64,000 nt of DNA from Arthrobacter terricola (GCF_004354015.1 NZ_SMRU01000020.1:50464-114463); one strand, 5' to 3'. Counted from the first letter of the stretch, positions 7,057-16,808 are shown. Program-made: numbers and translations. The notes: generated by a model not told the origin, from the sequence alone.

Positions 7057-7845
7057 TCAGAGCTTGTCGAAGTCCGATTCGTCGATGGTATCTTCGGCCG
7101 GTGCGGCACTGCCTGCACCGATCGCGGCCTTCGATCCGCCGGACTTGAGGGCGGCCAGGCGGGCTTCGATCTCGGTCTGTTCGCCGAGGTCTTCGAGCTG
7201 GTTGAACTGGGCGTCCAAGCTGGAGGCGGCGAGCTCCTGCTGGCCCAGCACCTTGGCCTCCTCACGCCGGATCTTCTCTTCGAAGCGGCCAACCTCGCTG
7301 GTGGGATCCATGATGTCGATGCTCTTGAGGGCGTCATGCACCTGCGTCTGGGCGGCAACGGTCTTCGAACGGGCCACCAACTCGTTGCGCTTGCTGGTGA
7401 GCTCGTTGAGCTTGCCCTTCATTTGGTCGAGGCCGCCCTTGAGCTTCTCGACCACTTCGCTCTGCGATGCGATGTTCGGTTCGGCGGCTTTGGCTTCATT
7501 CTCGGCCGACATCTGCCGCTGGATGGCCACCTTGGCAAGGTTGTCGAACTTCGTGGCGTCCGCCGCGTTACCGGAAGCACGGTACTCATCAGCTTTGCGC
7601 GAGGCTGCGAGGGCCTTGTTGCCCCAGTCCTGGGCGTTCTTGAGGTCTTCGTTGTAGTCGGCTTGGAGCATCCGGAGGTTGCCGATGGTCTGCGCCACGG
7701 CGGATTCGGCCTCGGCAATGTTGTTCGAGTAGTCGCGGACCATCTGGTCCAGCATTTTCTGCGGGTCTTCTGCTTGGTCGAGCAAGGCATTGATGTTCGC
7801 CTTGGCGAGCTGGGCGATCCGCCCGAAAATGGACTGCTTAACCAT
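7057..7845 (-). CDS. pspA: PspA/IM30 family phage-shock protein
   Basis: This 262-residue protein is almost entirely predicted coiled coil. It starts MVKQSIFGRIAQLAKANINA, the amphipathic membrane-binding helix of PspA/Vipp1, then ALLDQAEDPQKMLDQMVRDY, the conserved opening of the family. The C-terminal 35 residues are Gly/Ala/acidic and likely flexible. PspA polymerises on damaged cytoplasmic membrane and protects it. The gene lies 102 bp downstream of the TPM-domain gene on the same strand, a recurrent pairing in actinobacteria, and probably shares its transcript. Confidence 0.95.
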   Translation of the reverse strand: MVKQSIFGRIAQLAKANINALLDQAEDPQKMLDQMVRDYSNNIAEAESAVAQTIGNLRMLQADYNEDLKNAQDWGNKALAASRKADEYRASGNAADATKFDNLAKVAIQRQMSAENEAKAAEPNIASQSEVVEKLKGGLDQMKGKLNELTSKRNELVARSKTVAAQTQVHDALKSIDIMDPTSEVGRFEEKIRREEAKVLGQQELAASSLDAQFNQLEDLGEQTEIEARLAALKSGGSKAAIGAGSAAPAEDTIDESDFDKL

Positions 7846-7947
7846 GGTGTTGCCTTTCGTCCTGCTCAGTGGTGCCCACTGAATCCAGTGATCAGTTCTT
7901 GTACCGCTTCTCCGTCGGGACAGATCCCGGCGGAGTGTTGCTTCGAG

Positions 7948-9987
7948 CTAGAAGCTCCCGTCTCCGCCGGAGTCGCCGCCCCAGCCTCCGCCGCCGTCGC
8001 CGCCGAAGAAGCCTCCGCCTCCACCGCCGTCGCCACCGAAGAACCCTCCTCCGCCGCCGTCGTTGTTTCCGCCGCCCCAGCCGCCACCGCCGCCGTGAAG
8101 GATCGAGTTGATGAGGATGCCGCCGAGGATCGCGCCGCCGAGGCCCCCGCCGTTTCCGCCGCCCCCGAACATTCCGCCGCGGCCGTAGCCTTGGTTGGCG
8201 AAGCCGCCGAACTGGTCGACGTCGGACTGTGCCAGTTGCACGGCCTGCGACGCGAGTGCTTGGGCCTGCTGGGCGTAGGTCAAGGCAGTGACAGGATCAT
8301 TGCGGGAGATCGAGAGCGCGTAGTCGAGATTGCGTTGGGCTTCGGCGAGGCGTGTGCGCGCCTCCGGTCCCACGCCGCCGCGCCGTGCCGCGATGTAGTC
8401 CGATGTGGCACTGATCTGGGACTGCGCAGCCATGATGGCTTGCTGCAGGGAGGCCTGTGCGCGCCGGGCCTGTTCTTGCTGGTCGCGAATGCCCGTGAGG
8501 GACTGGTCCAAGGCCTGGTGGGCTTTTTCCACCCGATCCAGGGTGGAGATGGGATCGATCTTCCCGCTTTGCATCTCGGCCTTGACCTGGGCCAACGCGG
8601 TTTCGACGCCGGCTACCGGTCCGGCGAGTTCCGGATGCCCGCCGGACTGGATCATCGCCTTGGCCTGTGCGAGGTCCTGGCTGGTTTCCACGACGGCGTT
8701 CTCCAGCGAAGTCCGGGCGTCGTCAAGGCTGGACGCCACCTTTGAGATGGCATCGAGCAGCACGTTCGTCTGGTGCAGTCCTTCTTCGGCGGCGCGGACT
8801 GCCACCGCAGCCAAGCTGTTCTCGCCGTTGCCGAGCTTTTCCTGTGCCGTGCTTGCTGCGTTCTGGACGAACGCCAGCCGGTCCTTGGCCTGCGTGATGT
8901 TGTCGCTGACATGGCCGAGCGCGCTGTCCGCGTATTTCGCGCGGAGGTCATTGAGGGATTGCTCGGCGTTGCTGATCTTGGCTCCGGCTTCGGTAGCTCC
9001 GGCCGCAACGGCAGCCAGTGCTTGCGGCGCATTCTTCTCGAGCTCGCGCAAAGAGTCGAAGTCGGCTTTTTGCTCCCGCAGGGATTCGAGGGCAGCGTTC
9101 GAGCGGCGGATGATTTCGCCGAGCCAACTGCGTTGCTGCTGTTCGGTATCCGGAATGTGGTCATCAAGCTGCTGCTGCAGCTTGAAGGACTCGGTCATGT
9201 GGTTCTTGGCTTCCGCCAAGGCTTTGGTGAAGTTTCCGACCGCGGCATCGCCGTACTGCGCCTGGGCGAAGCCGAGTTCCTGCTCGCTGGACTTGATGGA
9301 ATCGTCGGCCTCGATCAGCAGGGTGCCGGCTTTGCGGCGAAGTTCTTCGGTGCTCAGTCCGGCCAGGGGATCGGCTTGTTCGGCCTGCCGGCTTCCGCCT
9401 GCGCCCGCAGTGACGCTCTTTCGGCGGTTGCGGAAGTAGAGGTAGGTGCCGACGCCGCCGGCCGCCACAACCGCGGCGCCAACGAGCACTGCAACGCCCG
9501 CACCGGAACCCTGGGTGTCGCCTATGGCCTTTGCTGCGTCGATGACCGCTTGGTCGTAGTTCTTCTTGCCTTGTACCAGGTTCGCGAGGACAGCCTTGTT
9601 AAGGATGTCGTTTCGCTGGGAATCGCTGATCTTGCTGCCCGGCCCCCGGGTGATGTTCACTTTGCCATCGTTCGTGGCGATGGCCAGCAGGACGTCGTTG
9701 GATCCGAAGGACTTCTTCTTAGCCACGGCGTTGCCCCAATCGGTGGGCGTGCTCGGGTTGGTGAAGGACGGGACCGTCACGACGTACAGGTTGAACTGGT
9801 GTTGGCTATACAGGGACGAGATGGCGTTTTGGACCGCGCCCTTGTCCTGCAGGACGCCGGCGTCGTCAGTGATGTTCTGGCCGGATGGAATGGTCACCGG
9901 ATCTGTTGCCCATGCTGATGCGGCGGGGAACGCCAGCACAGCAGCCAAGCCGATGACGGCGAATACACGTTTCAACATTGACCGCAT
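7948..9987 (-). CDS. Secreted TPM-domain protein with long coiled coil and Gly-rich tail
   Basis: The protein has 679 residues. The start is the ATG at 9987, with AAGGG seven bases upstream. A signal peptide ends near AASAWA. A TPM (TLP18.3/Psb32/MOLO-1) domain follows at about residues 30-160, then a membrane helix (GVAVLVGAAVVAAGGVGTYL). About 350 residues of heptad-rich helix come next, and the C-terminus is a low-complexity GGGG-F/D tail ending GDGSF. TPM proteins accompany membrane-repair systems, and here the gene precedes pspA. The outside TPM domain and the inside helical region suggest that envelope damage is sensed or handled across the membrane; this is inference. Confidence 0.88.
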   Translation of the reverse strand: MRSMLKRVFAVIGLAAVLAFPAASAWATDPVTIPSGQNITDDAGVLQDKGAVQNAISSLYSQHQFNLYVVTVPSFTNPSTPTDWGNAVAKKKSFGSNDVLLAIATNDGKVNITRGPGSKISDSQRNDILNKAVLANLVQGKKNYDQAVIDAAKAIGDTQGSGAGVAVLVGAAVVAAGGVGTYLYFRNRRKSVTAGAGGSRQAEQADPLAGLSTEELRRKAGTLLIEADDSIKSSEQELGFAQAQYGDAAVGNFTKALAEAKNHMTESFKLQQQLDDHIPDTEQQQRSWLGEIIRRSNAALESLREQKADFDSLRELEKNAPQALAAVAAGATEAGAKISNAEQSLNDLRAKYADSALGHVSDNITQAKDRLAFVQNAASTAQEKLGNGENSLAAVAVRAAEEGLHQTNVLLDAISKVASSLDDARTSLENAVVETSQDLAQAKAMIQSGGHPELAGPVAGVETALAQVKAEMQSGKIDPISTLDRVEKAHQALDQSLTGIRDQQEQARRAQASLQQAIMAAQSQISATSDYIAARRGGVGPEARTRLAEAQRNLDYALSISRNDPVTALTYAQQAQALASQAVQLAQSDVDQFGGFANQGYGRGGMFGGGGNGGGLGGAILGGILINSILHGGGGGWGGGNNDGGGGGFFGGDGGGGGGFFGGDGGGGWGGDSGGDGSF

Positions 9988-10318
9988 GTGCAACCCTTCA
10001 GCACGTCTGCGATTGGTCCAGGCCGGAGCAATCGAAACAGAATGCATCAGCGCCCCCACGCATGGTTTTCAAGCCGCAGGTCGCTGTGGCAATTCCACTT
10101 GATACTATGGTGCACCTTTTGGCTCGTCCACAGCAGCAAATATGCCGCCAGCGAAACGGGGAGAGAACCACCGTTCCCAAGCGTTGAGGGGGCTAGCCGG
10201 TCCGTTCGAGGCGCCGCGACAGTCTCGACGACGGCGTTCAGCAAGCTCCCAGCGAACGTCGACTTTTGATCCAGCAAGAGTGGCCATAGTTAAAGGGACG
10301 AGGATGAAAGGAAGTCCC
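9988..10318. other. Divergent intergenic region, TPM gene / htrA
   Basis: This 331-bp gap must hold the promoters of the leftward TPM-pspA unit and of the rightward protease gene. A sequence around 10103-10111 (GATACTATG) could serve as a -10 element. No clear -35 partner or palindromic operator was identified, and no conserved short ORF is evident. Confidence 0.4.
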
Positions 10319-11998
10319 ATGACGGAGAACCCAGCACAGGGCGCCGCACCGGAGAACAACGGCCCCCACAACTATGGTCCGGAGAACGCCGGTGCCGGGG
10401 AGGCGGGCAAGCAGGCCAACTCCCAGCCTACGGCCCCGCTGCCGGCCTACCAGCCGGGTCAGGACTTCGCCCCGCAATCCGAGCCGGCTCCCTGGGGCAA
10501 TGCGACGGGCGGGAATGCCACGGAGCAGATCTACACCCAGGACAACGGTTCCCAGCAAAGCGGCCCACAACAAGGCGGCTCGCACCAAGTTGCTCCGCAA
10601 TACGGCGTGCGGCACCCTGCGGGGACCGGCCATCACGCGGAACCGCAGCGTCCCGATTATCCCGCGGGCCAGGGCCACCCGTACCCGCAGCACCAGCCGT
10701 TCTACGGCGCGCAGAACCCCTCGCAGCACTATGGCGGCCAGCAGTACGGCAACCCAGGCGGCCCGGCGGCGACCCCCAAGCGCAAGCCGGTCTTCGGCGT
10801 CGGGACCCTGGTGGCGAGCATCCTCGCGGCCGGACTCGTCGGTGGCGGCGTTGTGGCGGCGGGCGACCAGTTGTTCAACAACCGGACTCCCGTGGCAGCC
10901 AGCAGCAACCAGGCCGGCACCGTGATCGTGAACAACACGGATAGCGTCAATGCCGTCACTGCAGCGGCCGCGAAGGCTTCGCCCAGCGTCGTGACGATCT
11001 CCGCGACCAGCGGAAGCGAGGCCGGTACGGGCTCGGGCATCATCCTCGACGACCAAGGCCACATCCTGACCAACACGCACGTTGTCACCCTTGACGGCGC
11101 CAGCGCCAACGCAGCCCTCGAAGTCCGGACCAGCGACGGACGCGTCCTGACGGCGACAGTCGTGGGAACCGATCCGTTGTCCGACCTCGCGGTCATCAAG
11201 GTGGATAATGCCTCGGGCCTCGTGCCGGCAACCCTCGGCGACTCGAGCAAGATCAACGTGGGGGACAACGCCGTGGCAATCGGCGCCCCGCTTGGCCTCC
11301 CGGGCACGGTGACGGACGGTATCATCTCTACGCTCAACCGCACCATCAGCGTGGCCTCCTCAGCCGTTCCGAACGGCGGCTCGGACAACTCGCAGGGCGG
11401 CGGCCAGGGCGGCTTCGAATTCGCCCCGCCGAACGGCGGCCAGAGCCAGAGCCAGCGCAGCACTGCCCAGGGTACGGTATCGCTCAACGTGATCCAGACC
11501 GATGCGGCCATCAACCCGGGCAACTCCGGCGGCGCGCTGGTCAACACCAAGGGCGAGATCATCGGCGTCAACGTGGCGATTGCATCGGCCGGAAGCAGCA
11601 GCGCCTCGTCCTCGTCCAGCGGGAACATCGGCGTGGGCTTCAGCATCCCCATCAACAACGCCAAGCGCGTGGCTGATGAACTGATCAAGAACGGCAAGGC
11701 AACCCACGGACAGTTCGGGGTCAGCGTGCAGGCCAAGTCCGCAACCGGAAGCAGCACCTCGGGCTTCTCGGTGGGTGCGCAGGTAGCCAGCGTGACCGCG
11801 GGCTCCGCAGCCGACAAGGCCGGCGTCAAGGTGGGCGACGTCGTCACCCAGTTCGCCGGCATGGCCATCACCGATCCTGAGCAGCTGACCGCAGCGGTCC
11901 GCGAACAGCCGGCGGGCGCCACGGTCAAGGTGACCGTCCAGCGCGGAGGCCAGTCGCAGGAGCTCGACGTCACCTTGGACGCAGCGCCTGCCAGCTGA
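10319..11998 (+). CDS. HtrA/DegP-like membrane-anchored serine protease with PDZ domain
   Basis: This 559-residue envelope quality-control protease has a 155-residue Pro/Gln/Gly/His-rich cytoplasmic region and then one membrane helix (VGTLVASILAAGLVGGGVVA). Its trypsin-like domain has His254 (TNTHVV), Asp289 (SDLAVIKVD) and Ser403 (NPGNSGGAL). A C-terminal PDZ domain (about residues 470-555) includes the DKAGVKVGDVV motif. A Ser/Gly-rich insert follows GVNVAIA. The ATG at 10319 has a GAAAGGAAG ribosome site; an in-frame ATG at 10304 is less well placed. It is transcribed away from the pspA unit, consistent with a shared envelope-stress theme. Confidence 0.93.
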   Translation: MTENPAQGAAPENNGPHNYGPENAGAGEAGKQANSQPTAPLPAYQPGQDFAPQSEPAPWGNATGGNATEQIYTQDNGSQQSGPQQGGSHQVAPQYGVRHPAGTGHHAEPQRPDYPAGQGHPYPQHQPFYGAQNPSQHYGGQQYGNPGGPAATPKRKPVFGVGTLVASILAAGLVGGGVVAAGDQLFNNRTPVAASSNQAGTVIVNNTDSVNAVTAAAAKASPSVVTISATSGSEAGTGSGIILDDQGHILTNTHVVTLDGASANAALEVRTSDGRVLTATVVGTDPLSDLAVIKVDNASGLVPATLGDSSKINVGDNAVAIGAPLGLPGTVTDGIISTLNRTISVASSAVPNGGSDNSQGGGQGGFEFAPPNGGQSQSQRSTAQGTVSLNVIQTDAAINPGNSGGALVNTKGEIIGVNVAIASAGSSSASSSSSGNIGVGFSIPINNAKRVADELIKNGKATHGQFGVSVQAKSATGSSTSGFSVGAQVASVTAGSAADKAGVKVGDVVTQFAGMAITDPEQLTAAVREQPAGATVKVTVQRGGQSQELDVTLDAAPAS

Positions 11999-12026
11999 CG
12001 GGCTCGGATAACCGGATTGAAAGCAG

Positions 12027-12063
12027 GACGACGGCGGGCGGCACAGTGCGGCCCGCCGTCGTC
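12027..12063 (+). terminator. Terminator after htrA-like gene
   Basis: GACGACGGCGGGC (12027-12039) pairs perfectly with GCCCGCCGTCGTC (12051-12063). The T tract is poor. The remaining 200 bp before etfB hold no gene; the etf promoter must lie there but was not pinned down. Confidence 0.75.
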
Positions 12064-12264
12064 GTGCGTTGCACGTTGTGCGCGAAGGAGCTGGAAGCGG
12101 CGGTTCCGTGAAACAGGAGTTAATGCGGGAAGGCGCCGTTGTTCGACTTGTGGCGCAATATGCTTAGCTAGGACGAGCCGATACTCTGGGCACTCTTGGC
12201 CACGCCGCCAGCTGCTGGCCATCCCCGAGTATGTAAGGCCGCCTCGAACACAGTGGGAGATACA

Positions 12265-13065
12265 TTGAAGATTGTTGTTCTGGTCAAGCACGTCCCGGAC
12301 GCGCAGTTCGACCGACACCTCACCGGCCCAGGCAACACGACGGACCGCGACGAGAGCATCCTCTCCGAGCTGGACGAGTACGCCCTTGAAGCCGCCCTGC
12401 AGATCAGCGAGGCCCGCGGAGGAGCCAAGGCCGGCAACGAAGTCATCGCCTTGAGCATGGGTCCCGCCGGCGCGGTGAACGCTGTCAAGAAGTCCTTGCA
12501 GATCGGCGCTTCCTCGGGTGCGCACTTGAGCGACGACGCCCTGGCCGGTTCCGATGCCGCAGCCACATCCCTCGCCCTTGCCGCGGCGATCCGGCACCTC
12601 GGCGCCGACTCGCCGGTGGACCTGGTCCTGACCGGCATGGCTTCGACCGACGGCGAAACGTCCTTGGTGCCGGCGCAGCTCGCCGAGCGCCTCGGCCTCC
12701 CGCAGGTAACTTTCGCTTCCTCCCTCGACGTTGATGGCGATCGCGTCGTGGCACGCCGAGACGGCGACGCCCACGCTGAAACCATCGAGGCGACGCTGCC
12801 GGCACTGGTCTCGGTGACGGACCAGATCAATGAGCCGCGGTACCCCAACTTCAAGGGAATCCTCGCCGCCAAGAAGAAGAAGATCGCTTCCCTGAGCCTG
12901 GCCGACATCGGCGTCGATGCGTCCCAGGTCGGCGCGGCCGGTTCCTGGACCGCCGTCGAGACCGCGGAAGCCCGTCCGCCGCGCACGGCAGGCACCATCA
13001 TCACTGACGAAGGCGACGCCGGCATCAAGCTGGTTGACTTCCTCGCCGCCCAGAAGCTGCTCTAA
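12265..13065 (+). CDS. etfB: Electron transfer flavoprotein subunit beta
   Basis: The protein has 266 residues. The start is a TTG giving the family N-terminus MKIVVLVKHVPDA, with GGGAG six bases upstream; an upstream ATG at 12196 would add 23 unrelated residues. The usual beta-subunit regions are present: an ALEAALQI segment, the LTGMASTDGETSLVPAQLAE loop, and SVTDQINEPRYPNFKGILAAK, the recognition-loop region that docks acyl-CoA dehydrogenases. With EtfA it forms the FAD/AMP heterodimer that carries electrons from dehydrogenases, such as the one at 5839, to the quinone pool. etfA follows after 15 bp. Confidence 0.97.
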   Translation: MKIVVLVKHVPDAQFDRHLTGPGNTTDRDESILSELDEYALEAALQISEARGGAKAGNEVIALSMGPAGAVNAVKKSLQIGASSGAHLSDDALAGSDAAATSLALAAAIRHLGADSPVDLVLTGMASTDGETSLVPAQLAERLGLPQVTFASSLDVDGDRVVARRDGDAHAETIEATLPALVSVTDQINEPRYPNFKGILAAKKKKIASLSLADIGVDASQVGAAGSWTAVETAEARPPRTAGTIITDEGDAGIKLVDFLAAQKLL

Positions 13066-13080
13066 GAGGGATTCCGAAAC

Positions 13081-14034
13081 ATGGCAAAAGCACTTGTATT
13101 CATTGACAACCCGGGAGCCGCGCTCAAGAAGAGCAGCCTTGAGCTCCTGACGATCGCCCGCTCGCTCGGCGAAGCCGCCGTTGCGTTCAACGGCGAGTTG
13201 AACGACGACGTCGCAGCCGCCTTGGGCGCGCACGGCGCCACCGCCGTCTACCGCCCCTCGGCCACGGACCTGGACAACTACCTGGTGTCACCGAAGGCGG
13301 CGTACCTCGCGGCCGCCGTTGCGGCGTCCGGTGCGGACACCGTCCTGGTGGAGAACACTGCCGACGGCAAGGAAATCGCGGCCCGCCTCGGCGTGAAGCT
13401 CAACGCCGGCGTCATCACCGACGTGGTTGGCGTGGACGCCGACGGCACCTCCCATAAGTCGGTCCTGGCCGGGTCTTACACCACCACGGCGAAGGCGCGT
13501 ACCGCCGTCGCTATCCTCGCGGTCAAGCCGAACAGCGTCGACGTCGACGCCCCAGTGGGCGCCGGTGCACCGGAAACCATCACGGTTGAGGTTCCCGCCG
13601 ACGCCGCGGCGAACGCGGCACGCATTACCGGCCGCACCGAGAAGCCCGCGAGCGGCCGTCCCGAGCTCACGGAAGCCAGGATCGTGGTGGCCGGCGGCCG
13701 CGGCGTGGACGGTGACTTCGGTCCTTTGGAAGAGCTGGCGGATGCCCTCGGCGGTGCCGTCGGCGCGTCGCGTGCAGCCACCGACGCCGGATGGATCGGA
13801 CACGACTACCAAGTGGGCCAGACGGGAAAGACCGTTTCTCCGCAGCTCTACATTTCCGCGGGTATCTCCGGAGCCATCCAGCAAAAGGCAGGCATGCAAA
13901 CGTCCAAGGTGATCGTTGCGATCAACAAGGACGCGGAATCGCCGGTTTTCGAGATTGCCGACTTCGGCATCGTCGGTGACCTTTTCAAGGTGGTTCCGCA
14001 AGCCACGGAAGAAATCAAGAAGCGGAAAGGCTGA
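13081..14034 (+). CDS. etfA: Electron transfer flavoprotein subunit alpha
   Basis: The protein has 317 residues. The C-terminal FAD domain carries the family signature: GGRGVDGDFGPLEELADALG, GASRAATDAGWI, QVGQTGKTVSPQLYISAGISG and INKDAESPVFEIADFGIVGD. The N-terminal domain is the usual nucleotide-like fold that pairs with EtfB. It is directly downstream of etfB in the same operon. The stop precedes the TTG start of the PIG-L deacetylase gene by 4 nt. Confidence 0.97.
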   Translation: MAKALVFIDNPGAALKKSSLELLTIARSLGEAAVAFNGELNDDVAAALGAHGATAVYRPSATDLDNYLVSPKAAYLAAAVAASGADTVLVENTADGKEIAARLGVKLNAGVITDVVGVDADGTSHKSVLAGSYTTTAKARTAVAILAVKPNSVDVDAPVGAGAPETITVEVPADAAANAARITGRTEKPASGRPELTEARIVVAGGRGVDGDFGPLEELADALGGAVGASRAATDAGWIGHDYQVGQTGKTVSPQLYISAGISGAIQQKAGMQTSKVIVAINKDAESPVFEIADFGIVGDLFKVVPQATEEIKKRKG

Positions 14035-14038
14035 CCCC

Positions 14039-14818
14039 TTGTCTCCTGACTCATTGTCAGCAAAGAGCCCGTTCAATGCCTCCACGGAGCGCGTTGAGCG
14101 GGTGCTTTGTTTTACTGCCCACCCTGACGACATCGATTTCGGCGCGGCCGGGGCAATAGCAGCTTGGACTTCCGCCGGGGTCGAAGTCAGTTATTGCGTC
14201 ATGACCGACGGCGATGCGGGAGGCTTCGACCCCGCGCACCGGGACGAAATCATCGCGATGCGCGCCGAAGAGCAGAGGAAAGCTGCTGCCCTTGTTGGTG
14301 TGACGGACGTGCATTACCTTCACGAACGCGACGGCTACCTTGAGCCGACACATGGCGTCATCAAGCAAGTGGTGAAGTTGATCCGTGAAATCCGGCCGGA
14401 CATCGTCCTCGCCATGCATCCGGAACGGAACTGGGAAAGGATGCAGAAGAGCCATCCGGACCACCTGGCCGTGGGCGAGATCGTGACGCGGGCCGTGTAC
14501 CCGGCATTGGAGAACCCTTATGCCTACCCGGAACTCGCGGAGGCGGGGCTGGAAGCCTTCAAATTGCCGTGGCTCTGGCTGTTCGCCGGTCCGGAGGCCC
14601 GTGAGAACTATTTCGTGGACGTCACGGACCACGTGGACGCCAAGCTCGCGGCGATCCGGATCCACGCGAGCCAGCATCCAGACCTCGACGGCATGGATCG
14701 CACTGTCCGCGGCATGCTCCGGCATAACGCTTCGCGGGCAGGCATGCCGGAAGGCCGCAGCGCTGAGGCGTTCCATGTGGTGGAAATCAACGGTTCGGCG
14801 ACGATCGCAGGCTTCTGA
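14039..14818 (+). CDS. PIG-L family zinc deacetylase
   Basis: This 259-residue protein is of the LmbE/PIG-L fold, which includes the mycothiol enzymes MshB and Mca. AHPDD near residue 25 supplies the zinc His and the catalytic Asp; SHPDH around residue 142 supplies the third ligand region. The TTG at 14039 is chosen because GGAAAGG lies 8 nt upstream and longer readings would overlap etfA. The substrate cannot be read from sequence; N-acetylglucosaminyl conjugates are typical of the family. It probably shares the etfBA transcript. Confidence 0.85.
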   Translation: MSPDSLSAKSPFNASTERVERVLCFTAHPDDIDFGAAGAIAAWTSAGVEVSYCVMTDGDAGGFDPAHRDEIIAMRAEEQRKAAALVGVTDVHYLHERDGYLEPTHGVIKQVVKLIREIRPDIVLAMHPERNWERMQKSHPDHLAVGEIVTRAVYPALENPYAYPELAEAGLEAFKLPWLWLFAGPEARENYFVDVTDHVDAKLAAIRIHASQHPDLDGMDRTVRGMLRHNASRAGMPEGRSAEAFHVVEINGSATIAGF

Positions 14819-14892
14819 CATTGCCGATGTGTAACCCGTGTCATATGCTTATTCTCGTTTAAATCATATTTATTTGAGGAAGGCAGACTTTG

Positions 14893-15438
14893 ATGACGAA
14901 GACTGCACAACAACCCGTACTGGTCATCATGGGCGTCTCCGGTTCCGGGAAATCGACGGTCGCGGGCGTGCTCGCAGGACGGCTTGGCTGGGACCTTGCA
15001 GAAGGCGATGACCTGCATCCGGAAACGAATGTGGCCAAGATGCACGCGGGCCAGCCGCTCACGGATGAGGACCGTTGGCCCTGGCTGGACATCATTGCCG
15101 GCTGGATCAAGGAACGCACCTCGGAAGGCAGGCCCGGCATCATCACGTGCTCGGCCCTGAAAAAGCGTTACCGGGATGTCCTGCGTGGCGAGGGCGTCGT
15201 CTTCGTCTTCCTCCAAGGAAGCAAGGACAAGATTTCCGACCGCCTCGCGTCCCGCCACGGGCACTTCATGCCGGCCTCCTTGCTGGAATCCCAGTTCGAG
15301 GCCCTCGAAGAGCCCACCGAAGACGAAAACCACGTCTCGCTGTGCGTCTCGGCGTCACCGGCAGAAGAAGCCGAGGAAATCATCGAGCGGCTCGGCCTTG
15401 AAGCATTGCCGAACCACGCGGTGGGCGGGGTAGCTTGA
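14893..15438 (+). CDS. gntK: Gluconokinase
   Basis: This 181-residue kinase phosphorylates D-gluconate to 6-phosphogluconate. It has a P-loop GVSGSGKST at about residues 13-21, then AEGDDLHPETNVAKMHAGQP and TDEDRWPWL, all hallmarks of the GntK family, with CSALKKRYRD and the late RHGHFMPASLLESQF segment. GAGGAAGG lies nine bases before the ATG; a TTG one codon upstream is also in frame. The stop overlaps the permease start. An AT-rich stretch (14840-14875) just upstream stands out from the local GC richness and probably contains the promoter and operator. Confidence 0.95.
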   Translation: MTKTAQQPVLVIMGVSGSGKSTVAGVLAGRLGWDLAEGDDLHPETNVAKMHAGQPLTDEDRWPWLDIIAGWIKERTSEGRPGIITCSALKKRYRDVLRGEGVVFVFLQGSKDKISDRLASRHGHFMPASLLESQFEALEEPTEDENHVSLCVSASPAEEAEEIIERLGLEALPNHAVGGVA

Positions 15439-16808
15439 ACTGGACCGGGCATGACACCCAACTCCTCGTAGTCGCGGCAATCGGCATCGCGCTGATTGTC
15501 CTGTTGATCGCAAAGTTCAAAGTCCATCCGTTCCTGTCGCTCGTCCTCGGCTCGGCATTTGTCGGCCTCGCGTCCGGCGTCGGGCTCGACAAGGTGGTCA
15601 GCAACTTCGAAGACGGAGTGGGCGGCGTCCTGAAGGAGGTCGGCCTCCTGATTGCGCTTGGCGCCATGCTGGGCAAGCTCCTGGCGGACTCCGGTGGTGC
15701 CAACCAGGTAGTAGACACCCTGCTGGAAAAGGCCAAGGGAAACAGGGTCGTCTGGATGATGACCCTGGTGGCGGTCATCATCGGCTTGCCCATGTTCTTC
15801 GAGATCGGCCTTGTGCTCCTCCTGCCGGTGATCGTCCTGGTGACCCAGCGCTCCAAGATGAAGCTGATGCGCATCGCGATTCCTGCGCTTGCCGGTCTCT
15901 CGGTGCTCCACGGCTTGGTGCCACCCCACCCGGGCCCGCTCATTGCCATCAGCGCCGTGAAGGCCGAGCTCGGCACCACTTTGGCTTTGGGCCTCCTGGT
16001 CGCCGTCCCCACAGTGATCATTTGCGGGCCCTTGTTTTCGCGCTTGGCCGCCCGTTGGGTTCCCGTGGAGGCCCCCGCGGTAGCCGGCGGCATCGACACG
16101 ACGCATGCCGTGGACCTCAGTGACGTCAAGCGCCAACCGAGCTTCCTCGTCACCTTGCTCACCATCATCTTCCCGGTGGTGCTCATGCTCCTGAAGGCAA
16201 TCGCTGACATTGTGTGGCCCGATGCCGCTCACGCTCCCATGATCCGCACCGTCCTGGATTTCATCGGCCAGCCCCTTGTTGCCATGACACTGGCCGTGCT
16301 CGCTGCGATGGTGACGTTTGGCTACTCCGTCGGCTTCACCGGGAGCAAGATCACTTCCAAGCTGAGCGCAAGCCTCGGCCCGATCGCGGCCATCCTGCTG
16401 ATCGTCGGCGCCGGCGGTGGATTCAAGCAGACCCTTATTGGCGCGGGCGTGGGCGATGCCGTGAAGAAATGGGCCGAGGGCGCCAACATGTCCGTGCTGG
16501 TCCTTGGCTTCATTGTGGCGGTCGCGCTGCGGCTCGCCACGGGTTCGGCGACAGTTGCCACCGTGACGGCCGCCGGCATCGTGGCTCCGCTGGCCACCAC
16601 CCTGAGCCCGACGCACGCGGCGCTCCTCGCCCTCGCGATCGGAGCGGGTTCGCTGTTCTTGTCCCACGTCAACGACGCCGGCTTCTGGCTCGTGAAGGAA
16701 CTCTTCGGCCTCACCGTCGGACAGACCTTCAAGACGTGGTCCGTGATGGAAACCCTGATCTCGCTGGTCGGCTTTGGCTTCATCATGCTTTTGTCGCTGG
16801 TGTTGTAG
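15435..16808 (+). CDS. Gluconate:H+ symporter, GntP family
   Basis: This 457-residue permease has about twelve hydrophobic segments. Family features include GSAFVGLASG near the start, the motif around MFFEIGLVLLLPV, GLVPPHPGPL, and the C-terminal ATVTAAGIVAPL and LSHVNDAGFWLVKE. It imports gluconate for the kinase encoded just upstream. Translation is coupled: the TTG start overlaps the gntK stop (TTGA). No gluconate repressor gene is adjacent. Confidence 0.95.
   Translation: MNWTGHDTQLLVVAAIGIALIVLLIAKFKVHPFLSLVLGSAFVGLASGVGLDKVVSNFEDGVGGVLKEVGLLIALGAMLGKLLADSGGANQVVDTLLEKAKGNRVVWMMTLVAVIIGLPMFFEIGLVLLLPVIVLVTQRSKMKLMRIAIPALAGLSVLHGLVPPHPGPLIAISAVKAELGTTLALGLLVAVPTVIICGPLFSRLAARWVPVEAPAVAGGIDTTHAVDLSDVKRQPSFLVTLLTIIFPVVLMLLKAIADIVWPDAAHAPMIRTVLDFIGQPLVAMTLAVLAAMVTFGYSVGFTGSKITSKLSASLGPIAAILLIVGAGGGFKQTLIGAGVGDAVKKWAEGANMSVLVLGFIVAVALRLATGSATVATVTAAGIVAPLATTLSPTHAALLALAIGAGSLFLSHVNDAGFWLVKELFGLTVGQTFKTWSVMETLISLVGFGFIMLLSLVL

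Noticed and set aside
10729..13233. 834-codon open frame on the minus strand
   Set aside because: It is a shadow of the htrA-like and etfB genes caused by GC-rich codon bias; it crosses two well-supported genes and a terminator.
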